Assembly: GCA_002197995.1 (NCBI GenBank)
Contig: NGZR01000006.1
Span: forward strand, 1,426,001-1,490,000
Reading direction: 5' to 3'
From: Gaeumannomyces sp. JS-464
Lineage: Eukaryota > Ascomycota > Sordariomycetes > Magnaporthales > Magnaporthaceae
DNA length: 64,000 bases
The notes below the pieces were generated by a model. The model was not told where the DNA came from, made no database searches, and saw nothing but the letters and a program-made list of their open reading frames with translations. How positions within the stretch are numbered: the first letter of the stretch is position 1; each line of letters starts with the position of its first letter. Positions 12,048 through 23,970 of the stretch are shown here, piece by piece. Both the position numbers and the translations under genes were made by a program.

Positions 12048-15000
12048 ATGTCGTCGCGACGCACTGTCCCCAGTCGCAGATGGGAGGAGAAAAAAGACAT
12101 CATACTGGCCCTCGCAGCAGACAGCTCCCTGAAGCAACTTGCCAAACTGATGAGGGAGCAGCATCAATTCACCGCCACGTAAGTTGAGCCATTACGCACT
12201 TCACCCAGGGTGCCGGGCTAATACGATAGCAGTCTTTCGCAATATGAATACCATCTGAAAAATGGAATGCTCCTCCCAAGAACCTGAAGCGCGGCGACTG
12301 GGCGAGAGTGATCGCCGCATACGACTCGCTCGCGTCTCGGCATGGGGCCGTCAGGGTTCTTGTCAACAATGTCCCTATTTCGACCTCCAAGCTTCAGAGA
12401 AACCGGCGATTATATGCCTCCGCTGCATCTAGTTCTCGCCGCAATCCTACTCGTACGTACCCATCTTGAAGGCTTTGGAACGCCATACCAGGAATTGCGG
12501 TTGTCCAGCTAACGCTTACTTCACCCTCGAATCTCAGGCAGAGAAACCGCCTTGCCCAAGATTGTATCCTTCCAGCTACACTCCTCGGATGGGGTATGGC
12601 TGCCACTTGAGCCAGGTCCCCGAAGCAGAGAGACTGGTGACGAATCAAGCCTCGAGCTGGTGTACATCGGCGATACAATCCCAATGCCCGATCCAGCCTC
12701 TGACTTCCTGGGAGCAGGGGCCAGGTTACACGAAGAAGACACGAGTATTTGGACAACAGCTTCCTCACTCGGCAGCTTCAACTCAGGGACTTTCAGTGAT
12801 ATTTTGCCTCGCTCCCTTGCAGCAAATGGCAGCCTGATTTCCCCTGAGGAGCTTAGCCTTGCCAATGGCCTCAATGTCCAGCTCTTCTCGGGCTTATCAC
12901 CGGCCCCGCCAAGTCCACCGTCGCGGTTCCATGGAATTGACATCGACGCAATTGCCGAGGACTTTCAGGTTGTCGCTGTTGCCGGGTTTCCGTTCGAGAA
13001 GCCAGCCGAAATACTTGCTCGGCAGTTGCAATCGATGTTCTTTAACTTTGGGAAGCATCCGATACACAGCGGTATGTGGGAGCTCCTCTCGCTAACCTTG
13101 CCACTCTGTTGTAAACTAACAGCCTGCAGACTTTTGGGGTTTCCATCCGGGCCGCACAGAATCCAGGGGATCCTTCCCATCCTATGGAGTCGCCAATTAT
13201 CATCCGACGGAGCGCAGGCATGACTTCGGGGACAGCGTGCCGCAGCATAACCGCCACCTCCTTCCGGGAAGTCGTCTCGGCACCATCGGCTATGCAGAAT
13301 GTCTGGAAGGCAACATGCCGGGCACCGACATCCCGCGATGGGTTCTGTTCGCCATGGCGAACAACCTTGCAGGCTTAAATGATGCCAAAATCAGCGAGAT
13401 TATCACCTTGATCACTCAATCCAAAAACGGCAGCTCGCTCATCCAGCAGTTGCTTCGGGACAAGAAAAACCCCCACGTCAAAGCAATGGCGGAAAGTCTT
13501 CTGAAAGCGTGTATCGAAGCCCAGAGGGTCACTGCCTTCCGGCAAATACTGGCCGGTGGGGTTGTCGATATCAACGCAGTTGTTTGCTTCGTCGACGAGA
13601 AGAGGTATTCTGTGCTCGAAAGAAGCGCCGCCTTGCAAAATCTTTCCCTCGTTCGGACTGTCCTGGCTGTCCAACCCAAGGTTGAAGAATCCGGTGGGGT
13701 CCGAGAGCGGGTCACCTGCGCCTTCGATTGTCTCATCGGATCCCTCAAGCACAGTGCCTCTATTAGCTCGGATTTCGAACAGATCGCAAACCTTCTTCAC
13801 ACGGCCGGTGCTTTTATCAATCCCGCTCGCCTATTCGACCTGTTGTGGAAAGGTGAGCGAGGGCTCAAGCTTGCGCTCAGCCTTTCCCTGAAAGTGGCGC
13901 CGATAGATCACGGACTGTTTATCCTGGCTGGAACTTTACGACCTGCCATTGAAAGCTTCCCAGACGAAAGTATGGCCCTAGGCTTCCTCAAGGGCATACT
14001 CGATGCCTGCTATGACGAACACCAATCGGCCTGCGTTCGCCAATGCCACTTGGAGCTTGTGGAAAGCGCCGAGGCGGGCTACTTCAACGTAGTAAAGCTA
14101 CTACTCCCTTCAGTACACATGCCGAGCTGTCAAGGCTGCTTTGCGTATCTATTTACCGCGGGAACCAAGAACTCGTCGACGTACTCCTTTCCGGAAACTC
14201 GAGCTCATGCATATTTCCGCGTGGTGCAGTCATCGGCGTGATGGTTTTACAACACCCCTGGCTGAAGCAATATGGGCTCAAAGAGAGGACCTCATTCGAG
14301 TTTTTGAAGGGAGGGGTTGCTTGAAATACCTTCGACTGGATGGGCATTTCGAAGCCGCTATCACCGCAGCGTCGGAAACTCGAAACCTGGCGTACGTGCA
14401 AAAGCTTTTACAACACCACCCTCAGTTCGACGTCGAGGATATACGAGAGGCGGTCAAGAATTCGAGGGAAGCAGGGCATGACGAAATAATATCTGCCTTT
14501 GCTACCGCGTGCCCGAAAGGGGACCCCCTGATTACAGCGATCTCCTGGGGAGACTGGGCCATAGTACATGCGATCCTAGAATCTGGCCCCGACCCCCTGC
14601 GCCCGCAAAAACATTACGACCGACTCAAGGGGAACACAAGAACAGGAGAAGCAGAAGAATGCGAACTTTGGGACGAGTTGTTTGCACACCTGGTTCAAAC
14701 GGGTGACCGGCAACTAATCCTAAAGGCAGCCAAAATGTTCCCTGTGAGAACGAACTGGGACAGACATTGGGAGGTCCCTGGGAAAGCATAAACAGAGAGG
14801 TCTTGCCGTTTCTGTGCGAACAAAACCTTGTCTCACGGGTCGCACTTACAGATTATCTCTGCCGGGCTCTCGAGAAGAAGGATAACGGCATGGTCCATCT
14901 ACTTACTGAGCTTGGAGCGAATCCGATCGACACATTTGTCTTACAGAAAGCTGTAATTCACAGCCCGCATCTCCTGCCCATGCTTCTAAAGCAGGTACCA

Positions 15001-15945
15001 CGGTCGGTGATCGAGTTTGTGGCAGCTGGATGTGAGACTGAGGAGTCACGCCATATCACTAGCGGGCTTGCAATAGATGCGGCGCTCGAGCGAGGACTTT
15101 CAGGCCTGCCATCGCTAAAATGCTTGTTCGAATCTGGTATAGTTGGTAGGCCACATCTCCAGACATGGTTTTGGGCGGAAGATACCGGGCTTCGCTGCCT
15201 TGCCGATCTCAGAAGGGCTATCATGGCAACACAAAGAGATCACGGCAGCCTCGCCGTGGTGAGATTTCTTCTCGACAGTGGGTGCGATCCGAATACACCG
15301 GAGTTCGCGGGCAAATTTGAGCTCTTTGGAGTCAAGTCACAACCCACCGCTCTTCTCGAAGCAGTCGTCACGAAGGACGCCGACCTGGTCGAACTGCTGA
15401 TACACAGAGGCGCCAACGTCCACCAAAGGACAGTGAAAGACATCAACAGAACCCCGCTGCAAAAGGCCGCCGAGTTGGGCTATCTCGATATCGTGAAGTT
15501 GCTGCTCGATCGTGGCGCCGACGTGAATGCACCGCCGGCTAAATGGAGTGGTAGAACGGCGCTGCAGCTCTATCATGGCGCCGACGTGAATGCACCGCCG
15601 GCTAAATGGAGTGGTGGAACGGCGCTGCAGCTGGCCGCTATCAGCGGAAACTGTGCCGTCGCTTGCGAGCTGCTTGAACGAGGCGCCGATTTGCACATGG
15701 CGCCGTGTGAGGTCGAAGGGAGATGGCCGCTCGAAGGGGCGGCCGAGCATGGTCGGATGAGCATGATTGAGTTTTTATGGGAATATTGCGGGGGAAACTT
15801 TCCGGACAGTGTCGTGGATCGGGCAATGGGGGTGGCAGAGTGCAATGGTCACATGGCATGCAAAGAGCTGCTCGGAGGCCTAAGGGCAGCAAAGAGGCAG
15901 CTTGATGATGCTACCTGCATAGATTGGATGGCACCTGTATTTTAA
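12048..15945 (+). CDS. Clr5-domain ankyrin-repeat protein
   Basis: Fungal protein of about 1,234 residues with an N-terminal Clr5 domain (PF14420) and C-terminal ankyrin repeats. Exons: 12048-12178, 12233-12452, 12538-13071, 13130-15945, with donors GTAAGT, GTACGT, GTATGT. The Clr5 domain starts WEEKKDIILALA, continues across intron 1 (TLSQYEYHLK) and ends near GDWARVIAAYDS. Ankyrin units are clearest at 15370-15700 (TPLQKAAELGYLDIVKLLLD, then GADVNAPP). The frame is broken four times by apparent one-base losses: in the A5 run after LSQYEYHLK (about 12262), in a C run near 14106, near 14240 and near 14735. All can be bridged, and similarity or ankyrin character continues across each. It also carries a 63-bp internal tandem duplication at about 15514-15639. 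Known Clr5-ankyrin proteins are large fungal paralog families of unclear function. Confidence 0.75.
15514..15639 (+). repeat. 63-bp tandem duplication inside ankyrin region
   Basis: Two nearly identical 63-bp units (21 codons, starting GADVNAPPAKWSG) with very few differences. The unit is shorter than a 33-residue ankyrin repeat, so one repeat is truncated. The frame is kept. Confidence 0.85.
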
Positions 15946-16264
15946 GGAGTTGGTCGGATCGGCGTTCTTGGAGCGGGTTGATACTTCCCCCTTTGCATTT
16001 GAATGGATTCCACGTATTTCATGTCCAAAGTGATAAGATCCCACCCGTGGAAGCTCCAAAATGGGCAGCTCGCAGATCAAGGACACTCTCCAACAATGAA
16101 TGTTCATGGGTATATCATTGCGGACCTGCGATTGCTTCCCTACATCTCAGCGAGGAACGGCAAGTGAACAGCGACATTACGATCCCATCCTGAGGCGGAT
16201 ACCAACTTCAAGCGAGCTCGCCTTTCTTGGCCTCTGTTTGACAACCTTGCCCACGATCCTCCCA
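15946..16264. other. Convergent 3' ends
   Basis: Short interval between the ends of the Clr5-ankyrin gene (plus) and POP7 (minus). No gene seen; presumably 3' UTRs. Confidence 0.4.
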
Positions 16265-16974
16265 TTACGCCCCCGTGGCCCTTGGGAGGAACAGTGGCCG
16301 CCACAACCCCTGACATGGCAACATCGGCACCGCCACCCCCCCGTCGTCGCTTCCGTCGTCATCATCGCCGCTTCTCTCCTCATCGCACTCGTACGTGTCG
16401 ACTCCGCTCACGGTATTGGTGTACAGACGGACGACACAATCCCGCGGCGCTGGAACACGGCGGCCGTTTTGAGCGCCTTCTCGATGTTCTGCCCGCCCGT
16501 GCCGACAACAAGCACATCGAACCGCTCATCCCCTGCCGCTATCCCGTCGTCTTCATCCCTCTCCCTCTCACCGCCGCGACCCACGTGACCACCACCGCCG
16601 CCGCCCCTGGCGCCGCCTCTCCTCTTGCCAGCGGCGGCCCCTGTTGACGACGGAGCGGTACTGCCGTGAAGGCTCTGGGAGAGGATGCCGCGCGGGCTCT
16701 TGTCCAGCAACTTCTGGACGCGCTTAAGAACTGCGACAAGCGGGGTGCCGCGGCGGATTTCGATGCGCCGCTTGGGCGCGAGGTGCGGGTCCTCGCGCGT
16801 CGCGTTGGCCGGCGGCCGGTTGCGCGCCGTATTGAGGCTCCGACTTATTATCTTGGCGCCCTCCGGCAGCCGCGCCTTCTTCACCGCCGCTGGCCTGGAC
16901 GGCAGCTCTGCCATGGCTGCGGGTTGTGTTGCTGGCGCCGAGCCTGCCGCGGCGTCTGCTGGCGGGTTTGCCAT
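16265..16974 (-). CDS. POP7: RNase P/MRP protein subunit Pop7 (Rpp20)
   Basis: Subunit of the nuclear ribonucleoproteins RNase P and RNase MRP, which process pre-tRNA and pre-rRNA; Pop7 pairs with Pop6 on the RNA in yeast. The Alba-like core is visible: KRRIEIRRGTPLVAVLKRVQ KLLDKS in the first half and FDVLVVGTGGQNIEKALKTA in the second, separated by a Gly/Arg/Asp-rich insert. The start is taken at MANPPADAAA (16974). The open frame ends at 16408 just after VSSVCTPIP, but the neighbouring frame carries the expected next strand, VRLYTNTVSGVD, followed by an acidic tail and a TAA at 16265. One lost base at about 16425-16435 would restore it. An assembly error is more likely than a real lesion in a conserved gene. 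It is divergent from RAV2. Confidence 0.7.
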
Positions 16975-17532
16975 TTTTTTGGGGTTGGATTTGCAGGCGG
17001 ACAGGGAAGACTGTTGTCTTGCTGAGCGCCCCAAAGTCCTACGATACTATCCAGCGGATGAGCGATCCAAACAGGCGCTATGGTCTGGCCTGTGTAATGA
17101 CCGGCGGATGGTACAAAAAAGGACAGGATTGATGTTCGTGTGAAACGTGATCCACGTGCAAGAGACGATGCAAGCCAGGCGAAACCCAAATATGTGCCCA
17201 GTCCCAGGCATCTGGCGCAAAGTGACGGAAGGCCCCACTTGGAGGTCGGCGCTAGCCCATACCGCCTGCCGTTTATGGACGCGCAGTACTGCCCGCACTG
17301 GCCAGCTGCGTCACACAGGTGGAGCTTGTCCCTCAGGCGAGCTGCCGTCGCGCGCAACGGCGTAACGCCAAAGACGACAACTTCAATGGACAGAGTGTTT
17401 GTTTGACTTGGAGGCAGCAACCATTTCTCCAGGCTTCCATCCGAGCTAGGACTAGGACTAGCAGCTTCGAGGATGCCTGCGTTCAAGGCCAGCGGCTGAT
17501 TGACAAAGGGGACACATCAACGCCATCCGACA
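16975..17532. promoter_or_regulatory. Shared divergent promoter, POP7 / RAV2
   Basis: A 558-bp interval between two divergently transcribed conserved genes. It must hold both promoters; I see no strong TATA box. Confidence 0.45.
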
Positions 17533-18860
17533 ATGTCCGTCGCAATCTGGCCACCTCTGTCCGCGGCCGACCTCAAAATCGCCGTCGAGGACACCCAGGT
17601 AGGTCGCCTGCCCTCTTCGCCTTCTCCGTCTCCTTCCCCACGGCAGATGTCTTGCTCGGTTCAAGGGGCAACCGGAACCATGCTGATCGACATCGCGACC
17701 GGCCTCAAGCGCCGGAGCTAGAGTGGCCTCCTGGACGAGCTGCACGCCACGCTCAAGAACCTCAAGCACGGGCTCGAGGACTGCTACGCCCTGCTGGCCC
17801 CCATCGACCCGGGCTCCACCCTCGTCGTCAGCACCCCGCGCAACGAGGCCGTCAAGGGTCACATCACCCGCGTCGGCACCCGCATCGTCAAGGGCACCTT
17901 GTCCCTGAAGCTGCGCACCATCCCCTCGCAGACGCTGTCGCTCGACCCGAACCACCCCATCCACCTCGCGCCCCTCACCCACCTGCACGAGCTCCTGACC
18001 GACGCCCTCGACGTGCTCACCCAGACCCTCGCCCACCTGCCGGAGCCGGGCGCCTCGGGGACGGCAAGAGCAAACGACCCCCTGAGGTCCCCCAACCCGG
18101 GCGCCGCGGCCTTCGTCTCGGCCCAGCTCCGCCTCCTCTCCGCCTCGCTGGCCGAGGCCTCGGCCGTGCTCAAGGGCCCGCCCGTGACGGCGCCCGACCC
18201 GGCATGGACGACCCTGTCCGCCGCGCCCTCGCACTTCCTCCCGCCCGCCGCGCCCCCGCCGTCCCACAACCCCTGCAGAGCCTGCAGTCCTCCCTCCCAT
18301 TTTCCACCGGCGGCAGCAGCGACCACCATAACCTCTCCTCCTCCCATTCACATCACCAAGGGTCGGATGCGGCAGCAATGGCCGCGGCCATGCAGAACGT
18401 GTCCGTCTACTTTGGCATTCAAGAGTCTGCCCTGGTTCTCTGGGTGCGCGCCCTGGAGCCCGCCGACGCCCCCGTCAGCGTCGGAATGAAGTTCGCCCTC
18501 GCTATCGGCACAGCCAGACGCCTCGAGCACGACGAGAGCGAGCGCATCTTCGGCTACTGCTGCGCGGGGCTCGACGGTCGCCCAGCCGTCCACGGCGCGG
18601 GGAGGTCACACGGCCCGGGCTCCCCGACCTCCCTCAAGCGGTCCATATCGCAGCAGTTTCTCGGCGGCGGTGGCGGTAGTGGGAACGGTGGCGGTGCCAA
18701 GACGGGCCCCGCGCAGGTCTACGTGCGCGAAAAGATTCGCGTGGAGAGCGCCGACCCCAGCCTGCTCTCGCTGTCCGCCAAGCTCGGCGCGTTGAGCAAC
18801 ACACTGAGCATGGCCAGGCGGAATCTCGCCGCCGTGATGGGCGAAGAGATAGAAGAATGA
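17533..18860 (+). CDS. RAV2: RAVE complex subunit Rav2 / Rogdi-like protein
   Basis: Member of the Rogdi leucine-zipper family (PF10259). In yeast Rav2 is part of the RAVE complex that reassembles V1 with Vo of the vacuolar H+-ATPase. Exon 1 is 17533-17598 (MSVAIWPPLSAADLKIAVED), the intron 17599-17709 has a GTAGGT donor, and exon 2 runs to 18860. Family landmarks: LKHGLEDCYALLAP, DPGSTLVVSTPRNE, VKGHITRVGTRIVKG, then a C-terminal half ending SLSMARRNLAAVMGEE. Exon 2 in phase meets a TAG at 17719-17721; reading APELEW then LLDELHATL needs one base gained near the acceptor and one lost in TGGCC. A further one-base loss in the C5 run at about 18252-18256 separates the middle from the C-terminal half. 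The gene is probably functional and mis-sequenced. Confidence 0.7.
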
Positions 18861-19208
18861 GGGACATGTCAAATAACCCAGCGTAGGGTGTAATGCGAGA
18901 CGAGCAGGCAGTTATGATGGCATCTTCCATTCTGGAGAGGATATGCTGTATGATAACCAGAGATTTAACCAAACACGCCGACCGGCCAGACCACAGAGCA
19001 AGAATATCTGCAAAGGAAACTGAAAAACGTGTGGTACACGGACACAAGTAGAATTTCGTAAGCGCCACGATGCTCCCACATAAACACAATGGCGGCGAGA
19101 CGGTTTGTAGAGTGTGTCTCTAGGAACCAGACAAACACCGCTCGCAAGCGTGCGGTCGCGTCAAAAAAGTAGCCGTCGCCAACCGCTCAACAGCCACGAC
19201 GTCCGAGT
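18861..19208. other. Convergent 3' ends
   Basis: About 350 bp between the stops of RAV2 (plus) and the NIPSNAP gene (minus). No gene seen; 3' UTRs expected. Confidence 0.45.
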
Positions 19209-20412
19209 CTAGGCGACCGGGGACCAGGGCATGGGGACGAGGACGCGCGACTTCATGCTCTGGATCAGCGGCACCGTCTTGTGGACCGTCTCGCTCCAGC
19301 CAGGGATGCTCCAGCTCTTCTCGCGCGTGATCTTGCGCTGCTCCAGGTCGGCAAACTGCCACAGGTGGTGGACCGTGTTGAGCTCGCCGATCTGGACGAA
19401 CCAGGCGCCGACGCCCTCCATGACCTCGCGGCGGGCCTTGAGCCCCCGCCGCCAGTGCGTCTCCCACTCGAGCAGGTTGCCCGGGTGCAGCGTGTACGAC
19501 CGCAGCTCGAAGACGCCGCCGAGGTGCCGCGGGGGCGTCGTGGGCCAGAACGAGAACTCCTGCATCAGCGACGAGTTGTTGGACCTGATGAGCGAGTTGA
19601 GCTTCTTCTCGAACCCGGGGAACTCGGGGTGCCGCGAGATGGTGTTCAAGGACGCGTGGTATCCCGTGTACCGTTGGTACTCCCAGATATGGACTATGAG
19701 AGGGACAACACGTGTCAGATCTGAGAGCCATGCTTTGAAGGAAGACGGGTGGTGCATCGCTCGCCTTACCAAAAGTGTTACAGTCGCCAACCTCGGTGCG
19801 CCAGCTCCCCACAAGATGAACCTTATTCTCGGGATCGGAGGCTATGCGGGGGTACCACTTCCCGACCAGGTCCATGTACTCCTCGGTCTTGTCGTGCTTG
19901 ACCTCGTGGAAGACGATGGTGTGGACGTACTTGCCGCGGGCGAGGACCTGGCTGAAGCTGGCCTCGATCTGGGCGTCCATCTCGCGGCCCTCCTTGGTGC
20001 CGTAGATCAGGTTCGTTAGCGGGCCGAGCTTGCGCGCCGGCTCGTGCGACGCTGTCTCGGCCGCTCGCCCTTTGGCGGTGCTGAGTGAGCCCAGACCCTG
20101 GACGGTGCCGGGGATGAAGCTGTCCGCGATGGAGCCGCCGTCGCCTTCCTTGGGGGCGGACGACGACGACGCGGAGGAGTAAGGGGCAGGGGAGGGCTTG
20201 GGAGTGGACAAACTGGCATCGCGCTGCTTCTGCGCCTCTAGGAGCTGCGTCCTGAACGCCTTCTGCTTCTCGACGAATTCTGCCTGCCGGTCGGGTTCGA
20301 TGTCGGCTAGTGATGGCGTGCGCTTCTGCGAGCGAGCCACGGCCGTGGTAGCGAAGCTCCGGGCCCCGCGTAGCGGGGCAGCCGCCTCTCGGAGGACACG
20401 ACGGGAGAGCAT
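19209..20412 (-). CDS. NIPSNAP family mitochondrial protein
   Basis: A 375-residue NIPSNAP-domain (PF07978) protein. Exon 1 is 20412-19770 and exon 2 is 19693-19209, joined G|TC to give VHIWEYQRYTGYHASL; intron 19694-19769 has a GTAAGG donor. The N terminus MLSRRVLREAAAPLRGARSF is Arg-rich without acids, a likely mitochondrial presequence. Two ferredoxin-like NIPSNAP halves are visible: YVHTIVFHEVKHDKTEEYMD with VGSWRTEVGDCNTF, and GGVFELRSYTLHPGNLLEWE with GELNTVHHLWQFADLEQRK. Animal NIPSNAPs are mitochondrial matrix proteins linked to mitophagy signalling; the fungal role is not settled. The frame is intact. It is divergent from ATP18, another mitochondrial gene. Confidence 0.85.
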
Positions 20413-21675
20413 GGTGGGCGGCGGGTATAGATAAGGGATGTGGTATGCTCGACGGATATCAGGCACCTGGACAGCGACTTTCCGAGCGAGTATTCACGTC
20501 CGACTGAATGGACAAGGTCGCCCGAAAGGTCTCGGGCGGCCTATCCGTTGCGCCTGGAGCGAAGCCGAGGTTTGCGTGTTGCGGAAGAAATTGAGCCCGT
20601 GTTCCTCAACGGTTGGCGACAAAGCTAGCCAAGCACGAGGTGTCGCTTGGGAAAACGCCGAGGATGGCTCGGAATCCTACTGGTGGGCTTTGGGTTGGGG
20701 CGCGCGTGCGTGGGTGTGGTACGATCGATAGCGGGCGGGCAGGCAGACAGGGAATAGCAGAAGACGTCCGGGTGGTCAAGCAGGCTCCTAAAAGCGGTAG
20801 ACGGTGGTAGCAGCGACAGCAGAAGAGCGAGCGATGCACAGCACAGCCAGAAAGGTTGGGTAGGGTAGCAGCCAGTCGGCAGCAGCAGCGGGCGCAGGGT
20901 ACAACGCGGTATCTCGGCGTGACCTGCAGGTAAGGGGCGAGAGGCTTGTAGGCGGGTAAGTCGCACGTCCCGCGGTAACGACGCAGCGCACGGCACGGAA
21001 CTAGCAACGACGAGAGAAGGGCCGCGACAGGCAGGGCAAAAGTGGTGAGGGGAAAACGCGGAGAGGGATGGCGAAATGGAGGGTGAGGCTGGTGGCTAAT
21101 TGGATGGATTGTATTGGCGAGAAGTCGGGAATCTGGGACGAGTTAAATGCAGCTCATAAAGCACCCCGCACTTGGACTGCGGTTCGGGGGGTGGTGAGAG
21201 CTCTGGTCTCGAGACGGGAGGGAAGATGGTTGCAGGCGAGAGGAGCCGGTGGAGCGCCAAGCGGAAAGGGGACGGTTCTAAGCACAGGCCGGTCCAGCAG
21301 AGGGAGCTCAGCTGTGCATGAGCGCAGATTGGTCGGCCCTGGCGCCAGCTTTCATTGAGTTTGCGGGGGAATCGGGTGACATCACCCTGCCCCATGTCCC
21401 AGCTGGGTGGAGCTGGCCGGCCGGCAGAAACTGCACTGGGCTGACTGCCTGACTCTGGGTAGCAGTGCACGTGCCACGGCACGCCCCTGATTTAATCCAG
21501 CCTGAGGCAGCAATCTCGGCTCCGGACGGCCCCAGTTGCGAAAAAGACTCGTTTGGTTTGGCGGCGGGAAAGATGACAACAAGGGAAGCTCCAGTTCAGC
21601 CCACGACATCGCCTCCAGTACCGCCTTTCCAAAACCGACCAAACGTCCCTCACAGCCGTCAATCGCACCGTCAAG
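20413..21675. promoter_or_regulatory. Shared divergent promoter region, NIPSNAP / ATP18
   Basis: About 1.26 kb between two divergent genes for mitochondrial proteins. No coding region is convincing. Co-regulation through this interval is possible but unproven. Confidence 0.4.
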
Positions 21676-22139
21676 ATGTCTTGGCTCGGAGTTGCCGCCC
21701 CCAAGAAGTTCCCGACGCCAGTCCGTACGTCAATTGCCGCCCGCCGACTCCCTGCTCTCCCCTACTCCCCGCGAGCCTCTTCCGAACCCAGCAGCTAACC
21801 AATTCCTCGTATAGTGAAGCCGCTGGCGCCCTTCTTCGCTGCCGGTATGTGATTGTCCGCGCCCGACTATGGTCTCGAGCGACCTGCGCGCCGTGCCCAC
21901 GCTTGGGCCCTATTGGGAGGCAATCGAGAGAAGTCGATCCGGACGATCTTCGGCGCTTGGATTCTGACACGCTGCAAACAGGCCTGGTCATCGCCTACGG
22001 CATCAACAGCGCACAGAACGCCATGATGAAGGGTACGTTGCACACGCTGTAGCCTTGGACACAACGACCGGCCCGCTGACAGCACTTTGCAGGCGACGAG
22101 TGGAAGAACGACCCCAGGAACAAGGGCGCGAAGCACTAG
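21676..22139 (+). CDS. ATP18: ATP synthase subunit j (Atp18)
   Basis: A 58-residue membrane subunit of the mitochondrial F1Fo ATP synthase, split over four tiny exons: 21676-21724, 21815-21844, 21982-22032 and 22093-22139. Phases agree at every junction and donors are GTACGT, GTATGT, GTACGT. The spliced protein begins MSWLGVAAPKKFPTPVLKPL, continues with the hydrophobic stretch APFFAAGLVIAYGINSA and ends with the charged tail GDEWKNDPRNKGAKH. The single N-terminal membrane segment and length close to the yeast protein fit the subunit j family well. Because every exon is under 52 nt, simple ORF searches miss this gene. Intact. Confidence 0.9.
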
Positions 22140-22998
22140 ATACGGGACGCGAGGAAAGCAACCGACTCTGAGGCGACATGATTTTATCATCGGCACTGCT
22201 TGGTCCCCGCGGGGTCCGGCGCGCCCTGTGACCGCTTAGAATTTGGCGCAACTGTACCATAGAGGTCGAAACAAAAGGAACGATGCATCAACGCTCGTCT
22301 TGACAAACCGTCAGCAACGCAAGAGCGGTGGCGTGGACGGAAATCATGGGAGATGTTCGCTCCACTTGGCCTTGTGGCTCCTCCGGGACTTGGGGAACAA
22401 ACTCTCCGAGTGCGACTGTTGACGGACCTCCCTTCTTCCGTGTTGCACATCAGCTCGAACCGGCAAGACGCCGTGCGAGGCTATCGTAGTCCTATCTCCA
22501 ATCCAATCGAAACCTTGATCTTGGCCGCGTCGACATGTCGCGCTGTAGTCTACGCGGGAAACGTCGGGAACAGGACTCGGCGAGGCCAGTTAGAACACAC
22601 ATGACAAGGGAAACCTGGGGCGTAGCCGGCCTCCGAACCTACGTCTGCTGCCAGGCGAATTTATTCTTGCAACCATTGTAACGGTAGAATAACCCACGAA
22701 CCAAGAATATCATTGTCTGGCCCTGCATGCGAGATTCGCTGGTGTCCCATTCCGTGATGACTCTTTCGCCGAGGGTGGATTGGTTGTCTCCAAACAGCTG
22801 AAAGGGCGTTTCAAACAGTTGGGTGTGGAGCTGACAAATGTGGCACTCCCGGCTGATAAAAGTATGATCCAGCCCAGCCCTCTTCGCCGGATGACACGCA
22901 TCGCATTCCCGTGTTTGAAAGCTAGATTGTCGCGCGTCAATAGTAGGAGGATCCCTGGAGTAGCAGCCGTTTTTATCACCAGGCGGGTTTGCACGACA
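22140..22998. other. Intergenic, promoter of the serine hydrolase
   Basis: ATP18 3' region followed by the upstream region of the FSH1-type gene. No additional gene seen. Confidence 0.4.
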
Positions 22999-23970
22999 AT
23001 GGCATCGTCCGGCAGCCAAACGCCACAGTCCGGCGCCGATGCCGGAGCCACCAGGAAGAAGCAGCCCGCGGCGGCAAAACCGGCGAAGAAAGAGATTAAA
23101 ATACTAATGCTTCACGGTAAGGACAGCATTTACGGTCTAGTCAATTTTTTGGGGGGCATCGTGCCAGGAGATATAGTGGTTGATGGATGAGCCCGCACCG
23201 AACTCGTACCCCCACCAACCCATCCCAAATGCTAACCCCGTGCAGGCTTCACCCAGTCCGGCCCGCTCTTCCACGCAAAGACACGCGCGCTGGAGAAGCT
23301 GCTGGTCAAGACCCTGAGCCCCTGGAACCTGCTGCCGGTCCTGCACTACCCGACGGCGCCCAACCGGCTGCAGCCCGCCGACATACCCGGCTACTCGGGC
23401 GACGCGGACGAGGACCCGCGCGCGCAGGACTCGTGGGCCTGGTTCCGGCGCGACGAGTCCTCGGGCTCGTACCGCCTACTGCCCGAGGGGATGCGGGCCA
23501 TCGTCTCCGCCATCCGGGACCTGGGCGGCGTCGACGGGGTGCTCGGCTTCAGCCAGGGCGGCGCCGTCGCCGCCGTGGTCGCGGGCGCGCTGGAGCAGGA
23601 CCCGGCCCGGCCCGCGCCAGCCGACCAGGACCACGACTGGGCCTGGGTGGCGGAGCTGCGCGAGGCCAACGGCAACAGGCCGCTGAAATTTGCGGTGGTG
23701 TACAGCGGCTTCCTGGCCACGCCGCCCGAGCTGGCCTGGCTGAGCGAGCCGGCGCTGGCGACGCCGACGCTGCACTTCATCGGCAGCCTGGACACGGTCG
23801 TGGACGAGTCGCGCAGCCGGGCGCTGGTCGCGCGCTGCAGGGACCCCGTCGTCGTCGAGCACCCGGGCGCCCACTACGTGCCCATCAGCAAGGAGTGGGC
23901 CATGCCGCTGCTGGGGTTCGTCAAGAAGCGGTGCGTCGACGACGAGCAGGCCAAGGAGGCCAGGTTGTGA
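22999..23970 (+). CDS. FSH1-type serine hydrolase
   Basis: Alpha/beta-hydrolase of the FSH1 family (PF03959; yeast Fsh1-3, human OVCA2). Exons 22999-23116 and 23246-23970, joined G|GC to give HGFTQSGPLFHAKT (280 residues). The catalytic triad can be read: nucleophile Ser in GFSQGGAVAAV, Asp in FIGSLDTVVDESRS, His in HPGAHYVPISKEW. The N terminus is an Ala/Lys-rich extension before the first strand IKILMLHG. The substrate is unknown; family members are esterases, and fungal relatives also occur in polyketide clusters, but no cluster genes lie nearby, so a general esterase role is the safer reading. Frame intact and GC-rich. Confidence 0.88.

Noticed and set aside
17319..18860. Plus-strand frame of 513 codons covering the RAV2 locus
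   Set aside because: Only its last third is the true RAV2 frame; the middle is an Arg/Pro-rich shadow of the correct frame that starts at 17533.
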